Shown here piece by piece: positions 1-6,840 of a stretch of DNA of 7,171 bases. Origin of the DNA: Deinococcus rhizophilus (GTDB lineage Bacteria; Deinococcota; Deinococci; Deinococcales; Deinococcaceae). The first letter of the stretch is position 1; each line of letters starts with the position of its first letter. The translations under genes and the position numbers were made by a program. Where the stretch lies: contig NZ_JASNGB010000152.1 in NCBI RefSeq assembly GCF_030271215.1, positions 1 through 7,171 on the forward strand, in the 5' to 3' direction. The notes below the pieces were generated by a model. It was not told the DNA's origin, searched no databases, and saw only the letters and a program-made list of their open reading frames with translations.

Positions 1-358
1 GCTGGCCGCCGCCCTGCCGCCCCTGGGGCTGGGGCTGCTCGGCGTCGCGGTGTTCGCCGCGCGTGACCTGCTGACCCCCGGCCTGGCCGCCGCCCTCCTC
101 GGCCTGGTGGCGCTGGGAGTTTCCGGAAGCGCCCTGCTGGTGCTGTGGCGACCCCTGCCCGTGCGCCGCGCCGACGCCTTCAAGACCCGGCCGGGCAACA
201 CCGTGGGCCAGACCGTGCTGACCATTCTGTTTCAGGGGGGCCTGAGTCTGGGCGCTTACGCGCTGGCCCGTGGGCAGGCCTGGAGCCTCGCGCCGTTGCT
301 GGCGGCGGGGCTGGCGCTGGCGGTGGCGTACGGGGGACGGGGAACGGACGCGCGGTGA
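1..358 (+). CDS. Polytopic membrane protein, C-terminal part (5' end outside window)
   Basis: An open frame runs from the left edge (codon phase begins at base 2) to a TGA at 356-358, giving about 118 residues. No convincing start is visible: the GTG at 50 lies inside a hydrophobic stretch that continues upstream in frame, so I treat the gene as 5'-truncated by the window edge. The sequence is dominated by Leu/Ala/Gly and shows about four hydrophobic segments: one at the very start, one around 'AALLGLVALGVSGSALLVLW', one around 'TVLTILFQGGLSLGAYALA' and one near the C-terminus. A polar loop containing RRADAFKTRPGN lies between the second and third. The protein ends in a short basic/polar tail. 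It could be a permease subunit or another multi-span membrane protein. I do not recognise the family and assign no function. It is convergent with the MFS gene across a 372 nt gap. Confidence 0.75.
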   Translation, partial: LAAALPPLGLGLLGVAVFAARDLLTPGLAAALLGLVALGVSGSALLVLWRPLPVRRADAFKTRPGNTVGQTVLTILFQGGLSLGAYALARGQAWSLAPLLAAGLALAVAYGGRGTDAR

Positions 359-504
359 GGGGGGGAGGGAGGCTGGAGTTTTGAGATCCGCGCCTTGAGG
401 GAGGGAGAACACACTGACCTGCTCTCGCCGAAGCCGCCTTTTTCCTGTGTCAGCCGCCCGAAGCGTCCCCGCCCCTCAAGTCCACTTTCCAGGCAGCCGA
501 GCCG

Positions 505-524
505 TTCGGCGCGTCCGCGCCGAG
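505..524. repeat. Short GC-rich hairpin
   Basis: CGGCGCG at 507-513 pairs perfectly with CGCGCCG at 516-522 around a 2-base centre. T506-A523 extends the stem, and 505/524 can form a wobble pair in a plus-strand transcript. It lies about 150 nt past the stop of the plus-strand membrane gene. It is followed by a purine/pyrimidine mix (GGCCTTTCAC) rather than a clean T-tract, so it is at best a weak terminator for that gene and may be a component of a larger intergenic repeat. Confidence 0.35.
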
Positions 525-661
525 GCCTTTCACTCGGGCGGAGGATGGCGTGGAGGGGGACACGGAGACGGGGCAATCAAAGCCAGAACACGGGGGGACA
601 ACCTTTGCCCAGCGCAGCGCTGCTCCCCCTTCCCTCTGGGGACCCGTAGAGCTGCGGAGCA

Positions 662-726
662 GAGGGGGCTGGGGGAGGGGTTTCCAACGAATCAAGATCG
701 TTTGCCACCCCTCCCCCGCCCCCTTC
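662..726 (-). terminator. Long stem-loop just past the MFS gene (terminator or repeat-like element)
   Basis: GGGGGAGGGGT at 671-681 is exactly complementary to ACCCCTCCCCC at 707-717, an 11 bp stem. Inside it AACGA (686-690) pairs with TCGTT (698-702), leaving a 7 nt loop (691-697). Outside it G665-668 pairs with C720-723, and 662-663 pairs with 725-726. The element begins 4 nt beyond the MFS stop codon on the minus strand, the usual place for a terminator. No clear U-tract follows, so it could instead act as a 3'-end stabiliser, or be one module of an intergenic repeat with the neighbouring 620-662 hairpin. The inverted repeat is directly visible; its function is inferred. Confidence 0.5.
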
Positions 727-730
727 AGCC

Positions 731-1900
<1,170 letters not shown>

Positions 1901-1907
1901 GGGGGCC

Positions 1908-1913
1908 ACGCTA
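1908..1913 (-). promoter_or_regulatory. Candidate -10 element of the MFS gene (leaderless)
   Basis: Read on the minus strand this is TAGCGT, matching TANNNT, and it ends 7 nt before the ATG at 1900. Transcription would begin at or within a base or two of the start codon, giving a leaderless mRNA. This agrees with the absence of a Shine-Dalgarno sequence. No TTGACA-like -35 is recognisable 16-18 nt further upstream, so the call rests on the hexamer and its spacing. Confidence 0.4.
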
Positions 1914-2026
1914 CGCCTGAAGCAGCCCGCAGCACGAGGGGGCGGCGGCCGCTGTCCCGTCTGAAGGGCCACTGTTCTTACAGGCTCAAGGAAGGATGAA
2001 GTGGCGTTGCGGGCGAATGTGACCCC

Positions 2027-2051
2027 GTGAAGGGGGCGAGACCTTCTTCAC
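2027..2051. repeat. Inverted repeat upstream of the 2067 gene (possible operator)
   Basis: GTGAAG at 2027-2032 is the exact reverse complement of CTTCAC at 2046-2051, with 13 nt between the arms. It covers the place where a -35 element would lie for the TAGGCT -10 box at 2056, and sits in the divergent promoter region shared with the MFS gene. The placement is what one expects of a repressor site. A 6 bp arm is short enough to arise by chance, so this is a suggestion only. Confidence 0.25.
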
Positions 2052-2055
2052 AGCT

Positions 2056-2061
2056 TAGGCT
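2056..2061 (+). promoter_or_regulatory. Candidate -10 element of the PRT-like gene (leaderless)
   Basis: TAGGCT matches TANNNT and ends 5 nt before the ATG at 2067, placing the predicted transcript start at about the start codon. The bases between carry GAGG, too close to the ATG to act as a normal Shine-Dalgarno. No good -35 is seen at 2033-2038 (GGGCGA). Confidence 0.4.
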
Positions 2062-2066
2062 GAGGC

Positions 2067-2573
2067 ATGACCCTCGCCCTGCGGACCGCTGTGGCCGCGA
2101 CCCTTCCCTCGGAAGAGCAGCTCGACCTCCAGCTCGCGGCCCTGCCCGCGCACGACTGGGCCGAGGTCGCGGCCCTGTTTGCCCGTGATCTTCCCGAGCT
2201 GGAAGTGGTGCTGGCGCTTCCCGGGGCCGGGCCGCTCGCCCACGCGCTGGGAGAACTGCGCGGCCTGACGGTGCTGGAGGTCGAGGGGGGGCGTCTGCCC
2301 CAGACCCCCGGCGGGCCGACGCTGGGCGACGCGGTGGTCGTGACCCGGGACCTGACCGACGGGCTGGCCGAGCTGGAGCTGCTGCTGCGGGCCGAGGCCG
2401 CCGCGCTGCGGGTCCGGGCCGTCGCCGTGGGCGTGGAACGCACCAGTGGTCCCGGCCGCACCCGGCTGGAGCTGCAGGGCCTGCGGGTGCTGAGCGCCGT
2501 GGCCCTCGCGAGCACCCCGGCGGGCCTCAAGTTCGAGCAGCGGGTTCCGTCCCGTCTCCGGCACGTGTCGTAG
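2067..2573 (+). CDS. Degenerate phosphoribosyltransferase-like protein
   Basis: A 168-residue cytoplasmic protein with no signal peptide or membrane segment. Its second half follows the type I phosphoribosyltransferase fold pattern: a predicted strand and loop VVVTRDLTDG (90-99) at the position of the PRPP-binding motif, then an amphipathic helix (LAELELLLRAEAAALR), a strand VRAVAVGVER, and a later strand VLSAVAL (141-147) before the C-terminal tail. In catalytic members the PRPP loop normally reads like hydrophobic-hydrophobic-(D/E)-D-hydrophobic-x-T-T-G. Here the acidic pair is R-D and the T-T-G is reduced to T-D-G, so PRPP binding may be weakened or lost. Upstream, LALPGAGPLAHAL (49-61) may match the early PPi-loop region. 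The start is the ATG preceded by a leaderless-type -10 box. Possible roles are a non-catalytic regulator or an enzyme with altered substrate use. Family assignment is by pattern only and moderate in confidence; that the gene is coding is clear. Confidence 0.72.
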   Translation: MTLALRTAVAATLPSEEQLDLQLAALPAHDWAEVAALFARDLPELEVVLALPGAGPLAHALGELRGLTVLEVEGGRLPQTPGGPTLGDAVVVTRDLTDGLAELELLLRAEAAALRVRAVAVGVERTSGPGRTRLELQGLRVLSAVALASTPAGLKFEQRVPSRLRHVS

Positions 2574-2577
2574 GGGG

Positions 2578-3105
2578 TCAGCCCTCCGCGTTCGCCTCGC
2601 GGTAGGCCCGCAGCGCCCGTTCCTCGGCGGGAATCCGGATCAGCAGCAGCAGGGCGGCGTTGAGCAGGGTTCCCGCCAGCGCCGTGCGCCACGCCCCCAC
2701 CGCCAGCGGCCCGGAGGCGAGTTCCAGCGCCACCACCGCGTAGTTGGGATGGCGCACATACCGAAATGGCCCCCCGGTCACCCGCTCCCCCCCCGGCACG
2801 ATCAGGATGCGGGTGTTCCAGTAACGCCCCAGCGTGCGAATGACCCAGGAGCGCAGCGGTTGGGCCAGCACGAACAGCAGCAGCGCCGCCCAGTTCACCT
2901 CCCCACGGGCCCGGCGGCCCTCCCACAGCAGCCCCAGCATCCAGGCCGGGTGCAGCAGGAAAAAGAGGGGGTAATGCTCGCGGCCGTATTCCACCGCGCC
3001 GTGCTGCCGCGCCCAGCGTTCGTTGGCACGGGCCACCCGCAGTTCGAGGAGGCGCTGCACCAGCAGGAAGCCGAAGAGCAGGGGCGCGAGGGTGCGGGCA
3101 CGCAT
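2578..3105 (-). CDS. Isoprenylcysteine carboxyl methyltransferase (ICMT)-like membrane protein
   Basis: A 175-residue integral membrane protein. The key signature is GGPFRYVRHPNY (111-122) followed by a hydrophobic segment (AVVALELASGPLAV). The short EERALRAYRE block lies near the C-terminus (161-170). This is the conserved C-terminal arrangement of the ICMT/phospholipid methyltransferase-like superfamily, in which RHPxY and the late Glu/Arg block help bind S-adenosylmethionine. Hydrophobic segments lie at about 5-20, 46-61, 72-90 and 139-158. The bacterial methyl acceptor is generally unknown. I chose the ATG at 3105, which lies 5 nt after the stop of the upstream gene; the open frame continues far upstream but only as a shadow of other genes. 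No Shine-Dalgarno is present. Expression may be by translational coupling, or from the leaderless -10 box TAAGCT that overlaps the upstream stop. It is the last gene of the minus-strand run and converges on the 2067 gene with 4 bp between stops. Confidence 0.85.
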   Translation of the reverse strand: MRARTLAPLLFGFLLVQRLLELRVARANERWARQHGAVEYGREHYPLFFLLHPAWMLGLLWEGRRARGEVNWAALLLFVLAQPLRSWVIRTLGRYWNTRILIVPGGERVTGGPFRYVRHPNYAVVALELASGPLAVGAWRTALAGTLLNAALLLLIRIPAEERALRAYREANAEG

Positions 3106-3110
3106 GGGCG

Positions 3111-3980
3111 TCAGCTTACGGGAACCGTCACCCGGCTGCTTCCCCGGCCCTCCTCGGCAGTGACGTGGACGATCAGGGCCGAGAGGCCGCCGTCCTTCAC
3201 CCGCAGGGACAGCGTGCCCACGCCCAGCGGGGTGCGGTGTACCGACAGGCTCTCCGGCCCGTCCTCGCGGTGGAGCAGCCGCCAGCCCTGACGCTCCAGT
3301 TGCGGGAGGAAGTGGGCCAGCAGGGCCGCCGGGTCGGGCGCGGGACCGGGAGGGGGCCGCAGGGCCGAGAGCTGGGAACGGATCGGCCCGCCCTGCCCCG
3401 TCTGCATCTGGCCCTTCCAGCCGTCCGGCAGGATCAGCGTGGGCAGCGGGGGCTCGAACTGGTCGGCGAAGTGGGGATGCGACCAGCGGCCCCGCAGATG
3501 TTCGACCTGGCCGGGGTCCGTGTCCGCGACGGTCAGCTCGACCTGCGTGACGCCTCCCTGCTGCCGCGATTGAACCCCCAGCGTCCGGGCGGGCTCCAGC
3601 GCCGTGGCTGCCCACTCCGACCGCGCCGCCTCGACGAAGACCTGCTGAAAGACCTGAGACTCCTGCCAGCCCTGCTCCGTGAACCGCCCGAGCAGGGCGT
3701 CCATCACCTGTGGCTGCGGCGCGGGGATGTCCAGAAAGGCCCGCCACTGGAGGCGAACAGGCCCTGCCGCTGCCGCCCGGGCGCTGCCGGGAGAGGCGAA
3801 GGTCCACCCCGGAAGCACCGAGCGCACTCCACCCAGCACCCGCATCCCCGGCAGGTCGGGCAGCGTGACCGGGAGGTCCGGCGGCAGAGTGCCCGGCGTC
3901 ACGGCCACCCGCTCTGCATTGTCCTCCCGCTCCAGCGCCCGGCGCAGAAACTCGGCCTCCAGCGTGACCTGTTCGCTCAT
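3111..3980 (-). CDS. Unknown protein with two similar halves
   Basis: A 289-residue soluble-looking protein; I recognise no family and see no signal peptide or membrane segment. It appears to contain an internal duplication. Residues about 78-154 and 207-276 align. The first has a Pro-rich entry (PAPQP), a helix, QGW (103-105), a stretch of mixed polarity and a final strand GVTQVELTVADT. The second has PAPDP, a helix, QGW (231-233), then LSLRVKDGGLSALIVHVTAEE. Each copy is preceded by a Leu/Pro-rich strand ending in a PGW or DGW (57-59, 186-188). The N-terminal 30 residues are a charged helix. Start: ATG at 3980, 9 nt past the meaB stop, without Shine-Dalgarno but with TAAGCT 6 nt upstream. 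It sits between meaB and the ICMT-like gene, probably co-transcribed. The duplicated alpha/beta units suggest a binding module; that is inference. Confidence 0.82.
   Translation of the reverse strand: MSEQVTLEAEFLRRALEREDNAERVAVTPGTLPPDLPVTLPDLPGMRVLGGVRSVLPGWTFASPGSARAAAAGPVRLQWRAFLDIPAPQPQVMDALLGRFTEQGWQESQVFQQVFVEAARSEWAATALEPARTLGVQSRQQGGVTQVELTVADTDPGQVEHLRGRWSHPHFADQFEPPLPTLILPDGWKGQMQTGQGGPIRSQLSALRPPPGPAPDPAALLAHFLPQLERQGWRLLHREDGPESLSVHRTPLGVGTLSLRVKDGGLSALIVHVTAEEGRGSSRVTVPVS
3113..3118 (-). promoter_or_regulatory. Candidate leaderless -10 for the ICMT-like gene, overlapping the upstream stop
   Basis: On the minus strand this reads TAAGCT, 7 nt before the ATG at 3105. It overlaps the last codons of the 3111-3980 gene (GTA AGC TGA). 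The same hexamer, similarly placed, precedes the 3980 start. No -35 match is visible. Confidence 0.35.
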
Positions 3981-3986
3981 GGGGGG

Positions 3987-3992
3987 AGCTTA
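3987..3992 (-). promoter_or_regulatory. Candidate leaderless -10 for the 289-residue protein, overlapping the meaB stop
   Basis: Read on the minus strand this is TAAGCT, ending 6 nt before the ATG at 3980. Its first three bases are the TAA stop codon of meaB. The spacing matches a leaderless start, and there is no Shine-Dalgarno in the C-rich gap. No -35 match is visible, so read-through from meaB remains equally possible. Confidence 0.35.
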
Positions 3993-4910
3993 GCCCGCCA
4001 GCAGCGCGTCGGCCGCCGCATCGGCGTCCAGCTCGCCCCGCGCCACCCGGGCATAGAGGTCGCCGCTGACCTCCCGCGCCCGCCTGAGCACCCGCTCCTG
4101 CACCAGCGTCCGCACCTCGAACTCGGCACGCGCCGCCCGGCGAGCGTGCAGGCCCTCCTCGCCGAGATGGGCGCGGTGGGCCAGGACCGCCTCCAGCAGG
4201 GCCTCCACCCCCTCGCCTTTCTGGGCGACCGTGCGGCGCACCGGGGCGAACCAGGTGTGTTCGTCGTGGGCGCCGAGGCCCTGCGCGGCGAGCAGTTCGC
4301 GCACGGTGCGGTCGGCGCCGGGCAGGTCGGCCTTGTTCACGGCGATCACGTCCGCGATCTCCATGATTCCGGCCTTGAAAGCCTGCACGCCGTCCCCGCC
4401 CGCCGGGGTCACCACCAGGAGGGTGTGGTCGCACACGGCCGCCACGTCCACCTCGGACTGGCCGACCCCCACCGTCTCCAGAATCACCCAGTCGAAGCTC
4501 GCCCCCTCCAGCAGCGCCAGCACGGGCAGGGTGCGCGGCGAGAGGCCGCCCAGGGCGCCCCGGCTGGCGAGCGACCGCACAAAGACGCCGGGGTCGCCGT
4601 GGTGGCGCAGCATCCGGATCCGGTCGCCCAGGATCGCGCCCCCGGAGTAGGGACTGCTGGGGTCCACCGCGAGCACCGCCACCCGCTCGCCCCGCGCCCG
4701 CAGCGCCGCGATCATGGCGTCGGTGAGGGTGCTCTTGCCGCTGCCGGGGCTGCCCGTCACGCCCAGCACGACGGCGCGGTCGGGGCGCTCGCGGGCGGCC
4801 CGCAACACGGGCCGGGCGGTGTCCAGACCACTTTCCGCCAGGGTGATCGCGCGGGCCAGGGCGCGGGGGTCCCCGGCGCGGAAGCGGGTCACGAGGTCGG
4901 GCGGGGTCAA
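3990..4910 (-). CDS. meaB: MeaB/ArgK-type G-protein chaperone of methylmalonyl-CoA mutase
   Basis: A 306-residue P-loop GTPase of the SIMIBI class. Visible motifs in order are Walker A GSPGSGKS (53-60) plus T61; VDPSSPYSGGAILGDRIRM (82-100), the highly conserved family block with the Mg/nucleotide-sensing Asp; the switch-like ETVGVGQSE (145-153); a strand LLVVTPAGGD (164-173); and the guanine-specificity NKAD (192-195). In characterised members the protein docks on adenosylcobalamin-dependent methylmalonyl-CoA mutase, gates cofactor loading and protects the enzyme from inactivation. The C-terminal part (about 255-306) is helical, where dimerising arms occur in the family. Length is near the family's usual 310-330. 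The start is a TTG at 4910; GGGGGTGA, close to a perfect Shine-Dalgarno, lies 4 nt upstream. The TTG overlaps the stop of a possible 16-codon ORF. No mutase gene is in the window. Confidence 0.93.
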   Translation of the reverse strand: MTPPDLVTRFRAGDPRALARAITLAESGLDTARPVLRAARERPDRAVVLGVTGSPGSGKSTLTDAMIAALRARGERVAVLAVDPSSPYSGGAILGDRIRMLRHHGDPGVFVRSLASRGALGGLSPRTLPVLALLEGASFDWVILETVGVGQSEVDVAAVCDHTLLVVTPAGGDGVQAFKAGIMEIADVIAVNKADLPGADRTVRELLAAQGLGAHDEHTWFAPVRRTVAQKGEGVEALLEAVLAHRAHLGEEGLHARRAARAEFEVRTLVQERVLRRAREVSGDLYARVARGELDADAAADALLAG

Positions 4911-4957
4911 GGGGTCACCCCCGCCTTCCGGGAGCTGTGGGGAGAAGGCCGTCGCAT
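4907..4957 (-). CDS. Possible 16-residue leader ORF upstream of meaB
   Basis: On the minus strand an ATG at 4957 opens a 16-codon frame that ends in TGA at 4909-4907. That stop overlaps the meaB TTG start as TTGA. TAGCCT lies 9 nt before this ATG (around 4967-4972) and could be a promoter -10, which would start the message at or just before the ATG. The peptide is basic and Ser/Pro-rich, with no recognisable pattern. It could be a translated leader that couples ribosomes onto meaB, or simply a chance frame in the 78 nt gap. Confidence 0.25.
   Translation of the reverse strand: MRRPSPHSSRKAGVTP
4911..4922 (-). promoter_or_regulatory. meaB ribosome binding site within a small self-complementary motif
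   Basis: Just before the meaB TTG the minus strand reads GGGGGTGACCCC. GGGGGTGA resembles the Shine-Dalgarno GGAGGTGA with one mismatch and helps decide the TTG start. The same bases can fold as GGGG-TGA-CCCC, so the site might be partly masked in the mRNA. The loop of three is tight, so the structure is uncertain. Confidence 0.35.
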
Positions 4958-4988
4958 GGTTCCCCCAGGCTAGCGCCCTGCCCGGCCC

Positions 4989-5695
4989 TCACGGCGCCTG
5001 CCCCAGCACGTCGTCCGCCTCGGTCGCCTCGATCAGGTCTTCAAGGTGCGCGTCGTCGTTGAAGCCGAGGAGGGTGCCGCTGTCCTCGCCCAGCAGGACG
5101 CGGGTGATGGAGGTGTTGGTCACGCTCAGGCGGGCCCAGGCGTGGCCCGGCACCCCGCCCAGCGCCAGCCCCACTGCCACCCGCACCACGCCGCCGTGGG
5201 TGAAGACCAGCACCCGCCCCCCCGCGTGCCGCCCCCGCAACCGCCCGAAAGTCTCGCCGCAGCGGGCGAACAGGTCGGCCATGCTCTCGCCGCCGGGCCG
5301 CCGGGTGCCCCAGGGGTCAGCCTGCAGGTCGCGCAGGTACTCGGGGTACTGCCGCTTGATGTCCGCCACGACCAGTCCGCCCAGTTCGCCCACGTCGATC
5401 TCGCGCAGGCCCGGCTCGGCCTGCACGGTGGGCTGCCCCGAGAGCCGCTCGGCCACCGCCTCCGCCGTCCGCGAGGCGCGGGTGAGGTCGCTGGTGTACA
5501 CCGCGTCGAAATGCCCCCCGGTCAGACGCTCAGCGAGTGCCGCCGCCTGCAAAATCCCGATGTGACTCAGGGGCACGTCGGTCTGGCCCTGGTAGCGGCC
5601 GTCCGCGTTCCAGGTGCTCTCGCCGTGCCGCACCACCCAGAACTCGGTCGCGGTGCGTCGGTCGGGCATCCGGAAGCCGGTGGGGGGACGGTACC

Positions 5696-5699
<4 letters not shown>
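4989..5699 (-). CDS. Histidine phosphatase (RHG / phosphoglycerate mutase-like) family protein
   Basis: A 236-residue cytoplasmic member of the histidine phosphatase superfamily, branch 1. The catalytic RHG (24-26) sits in RHGESTWNADGRYQGQTDVPLS, where His25 would be phosphorylated. The second Arg is in SDLTRA (70-75), the conserved acidic residue is in LREIDVGELGG (98-108), a GGES block is at 136-139, and the second catalytic His is in THGG (167-170). This set is typical of broad-range phosphatases, GpmB-like proteins and CobC (alpha-ribazole phosphatase); sequence alone does not decide between them. The neighbouring meaB makes a cobalamin link tempting but unproved. The start is the ATG at 5699, overlapping the purM TGA as ATGA, so translation is probably coupled to purM. 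A second in-frame ATG at 5669 would remove 10 residues and also keeps all motifs; neither has a Shine-Dalgarno. The C-terminal tail after about 210 is acidic. Confidence 0.9.
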
Positions 5700-6763
<1,064 letters not shown>

Positions 6764-6772
6764 GCTCCTCCC
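6764..6772 (-). promoter_or_regulatory. purM Shine-Dalgarno sequence
   Basis: GGGAGGAG lies directly upstream of the ATG at 6763. It is the strongest ribosome binding site in the window, though the spacing is short (about 3 nt from GGGAGG). It decides the purM start. It contrasts with the MFS, PRT-like, 289-residue and ICMT-like genes, which have none, and implies that purM mRNA carries a leader. Confidence 0.55.
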
Positions 6773-6779
6773 AGGTGTG

Positions 6780-6794
6780 GCCCCAGGCCGGGGC
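6780..6794 (-). repeat. Small GC hairpin in the purM leader
   Basis: GCCCC at 6780-6784 pairs with GGGGC at 6790-6794 around a 5-base loop. It lies between the candidate -10 box and the purM ribosome binding site, so it would be in the purM leader RNA. It also lies 47 nt past the stop of the VTT-domain gene and could slow polymerase there. No U-tract follows. Confidence 0.3.
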
Positions 6795-6806
6795 TGCTCG
6801 GGAGGC

Positions 6807-6812
6807 AGCATA
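6807..6812 (-). promoter_or_regulatory. Candidate -10 element for the purM operon
   Basis: On the minus strand this reads TATGCT, close to the TATAAT consensus and the best -10 candidate in the 77 nt between the flanking genes. Transcription from about 6800 would give a leader of roughly 37 nt containing the Shine-Dalgarno. No clear -35 is seen 16-18 nt upstream, where the sequence is GC-only. Confidence 0.35.
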
Positions 6813-6840
6813 GCGGAGAAGGAGGCGGGGCCCCTCGCCG

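Larger units (their letters stand above)
359..730. other. Gene-free convergent intergenic region rich in inverted repeats
   Basis: This region lies between two stop codons facing each other, so no promoter is required here. Every frame through it looks non-coding: Pro/Arg/Ser-rich, with no recognisable motif and no ribosome binding site. It holds several self-complementary segments. One is a short GC hairpin near 505-524. Another is a 7 bp stem pairing 620-626 (CTGCTCC) with 656-662 (GGAGCAG). The third is a long stem-loop at 662-726. A weaker 6 bp pairing joins GGGCAA at 571-576 with TTGCCC at 605-610. The modular hairpin content resembles the small noncoding repeats known from Deinococcus genomes, but only a genome-wide search could show that it is repeated. 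A structured small RNA is the other possibility. Confidence 0.5.

Noticed and set aside
1901..1972. Alternative GTG start for the MFS gene adding 24 residues
   Set aside because: The extension is Pro/Arg-rich and unlike any MFS N-terminus, and a -10-like hexamer lies within it at leaderless distance from the ATG at 1900.
3106..4434. N-terminal extension of the ICMT-like frame up to 618 residues
   Set aside because: The upstream part is a Gly/Ala/Arg/Pro shadow of the neighbouring genes. The real protein starts at 3105 with a hydrophobic helix and has normal family length.
3165..4973. A 602-codon plus-strand open frame opposite meaB and the 289-residue gene
   Set aside because: It is rich in Arg/Gln/His/Pro, has no recognisable motif and lies antisense to genes with clear family motifs. 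Long shadow frames are expected in DNA with such GC-rich third positions.
6764..6811. Alternative ATG start for purM at 6811
   Set aside because: That ATG lies inside the TATGCT -10 candidate, the extra residues are Pro-rich and not part of PurM, and the good Shine-Dalgarno belongs to the ATG at 6763.
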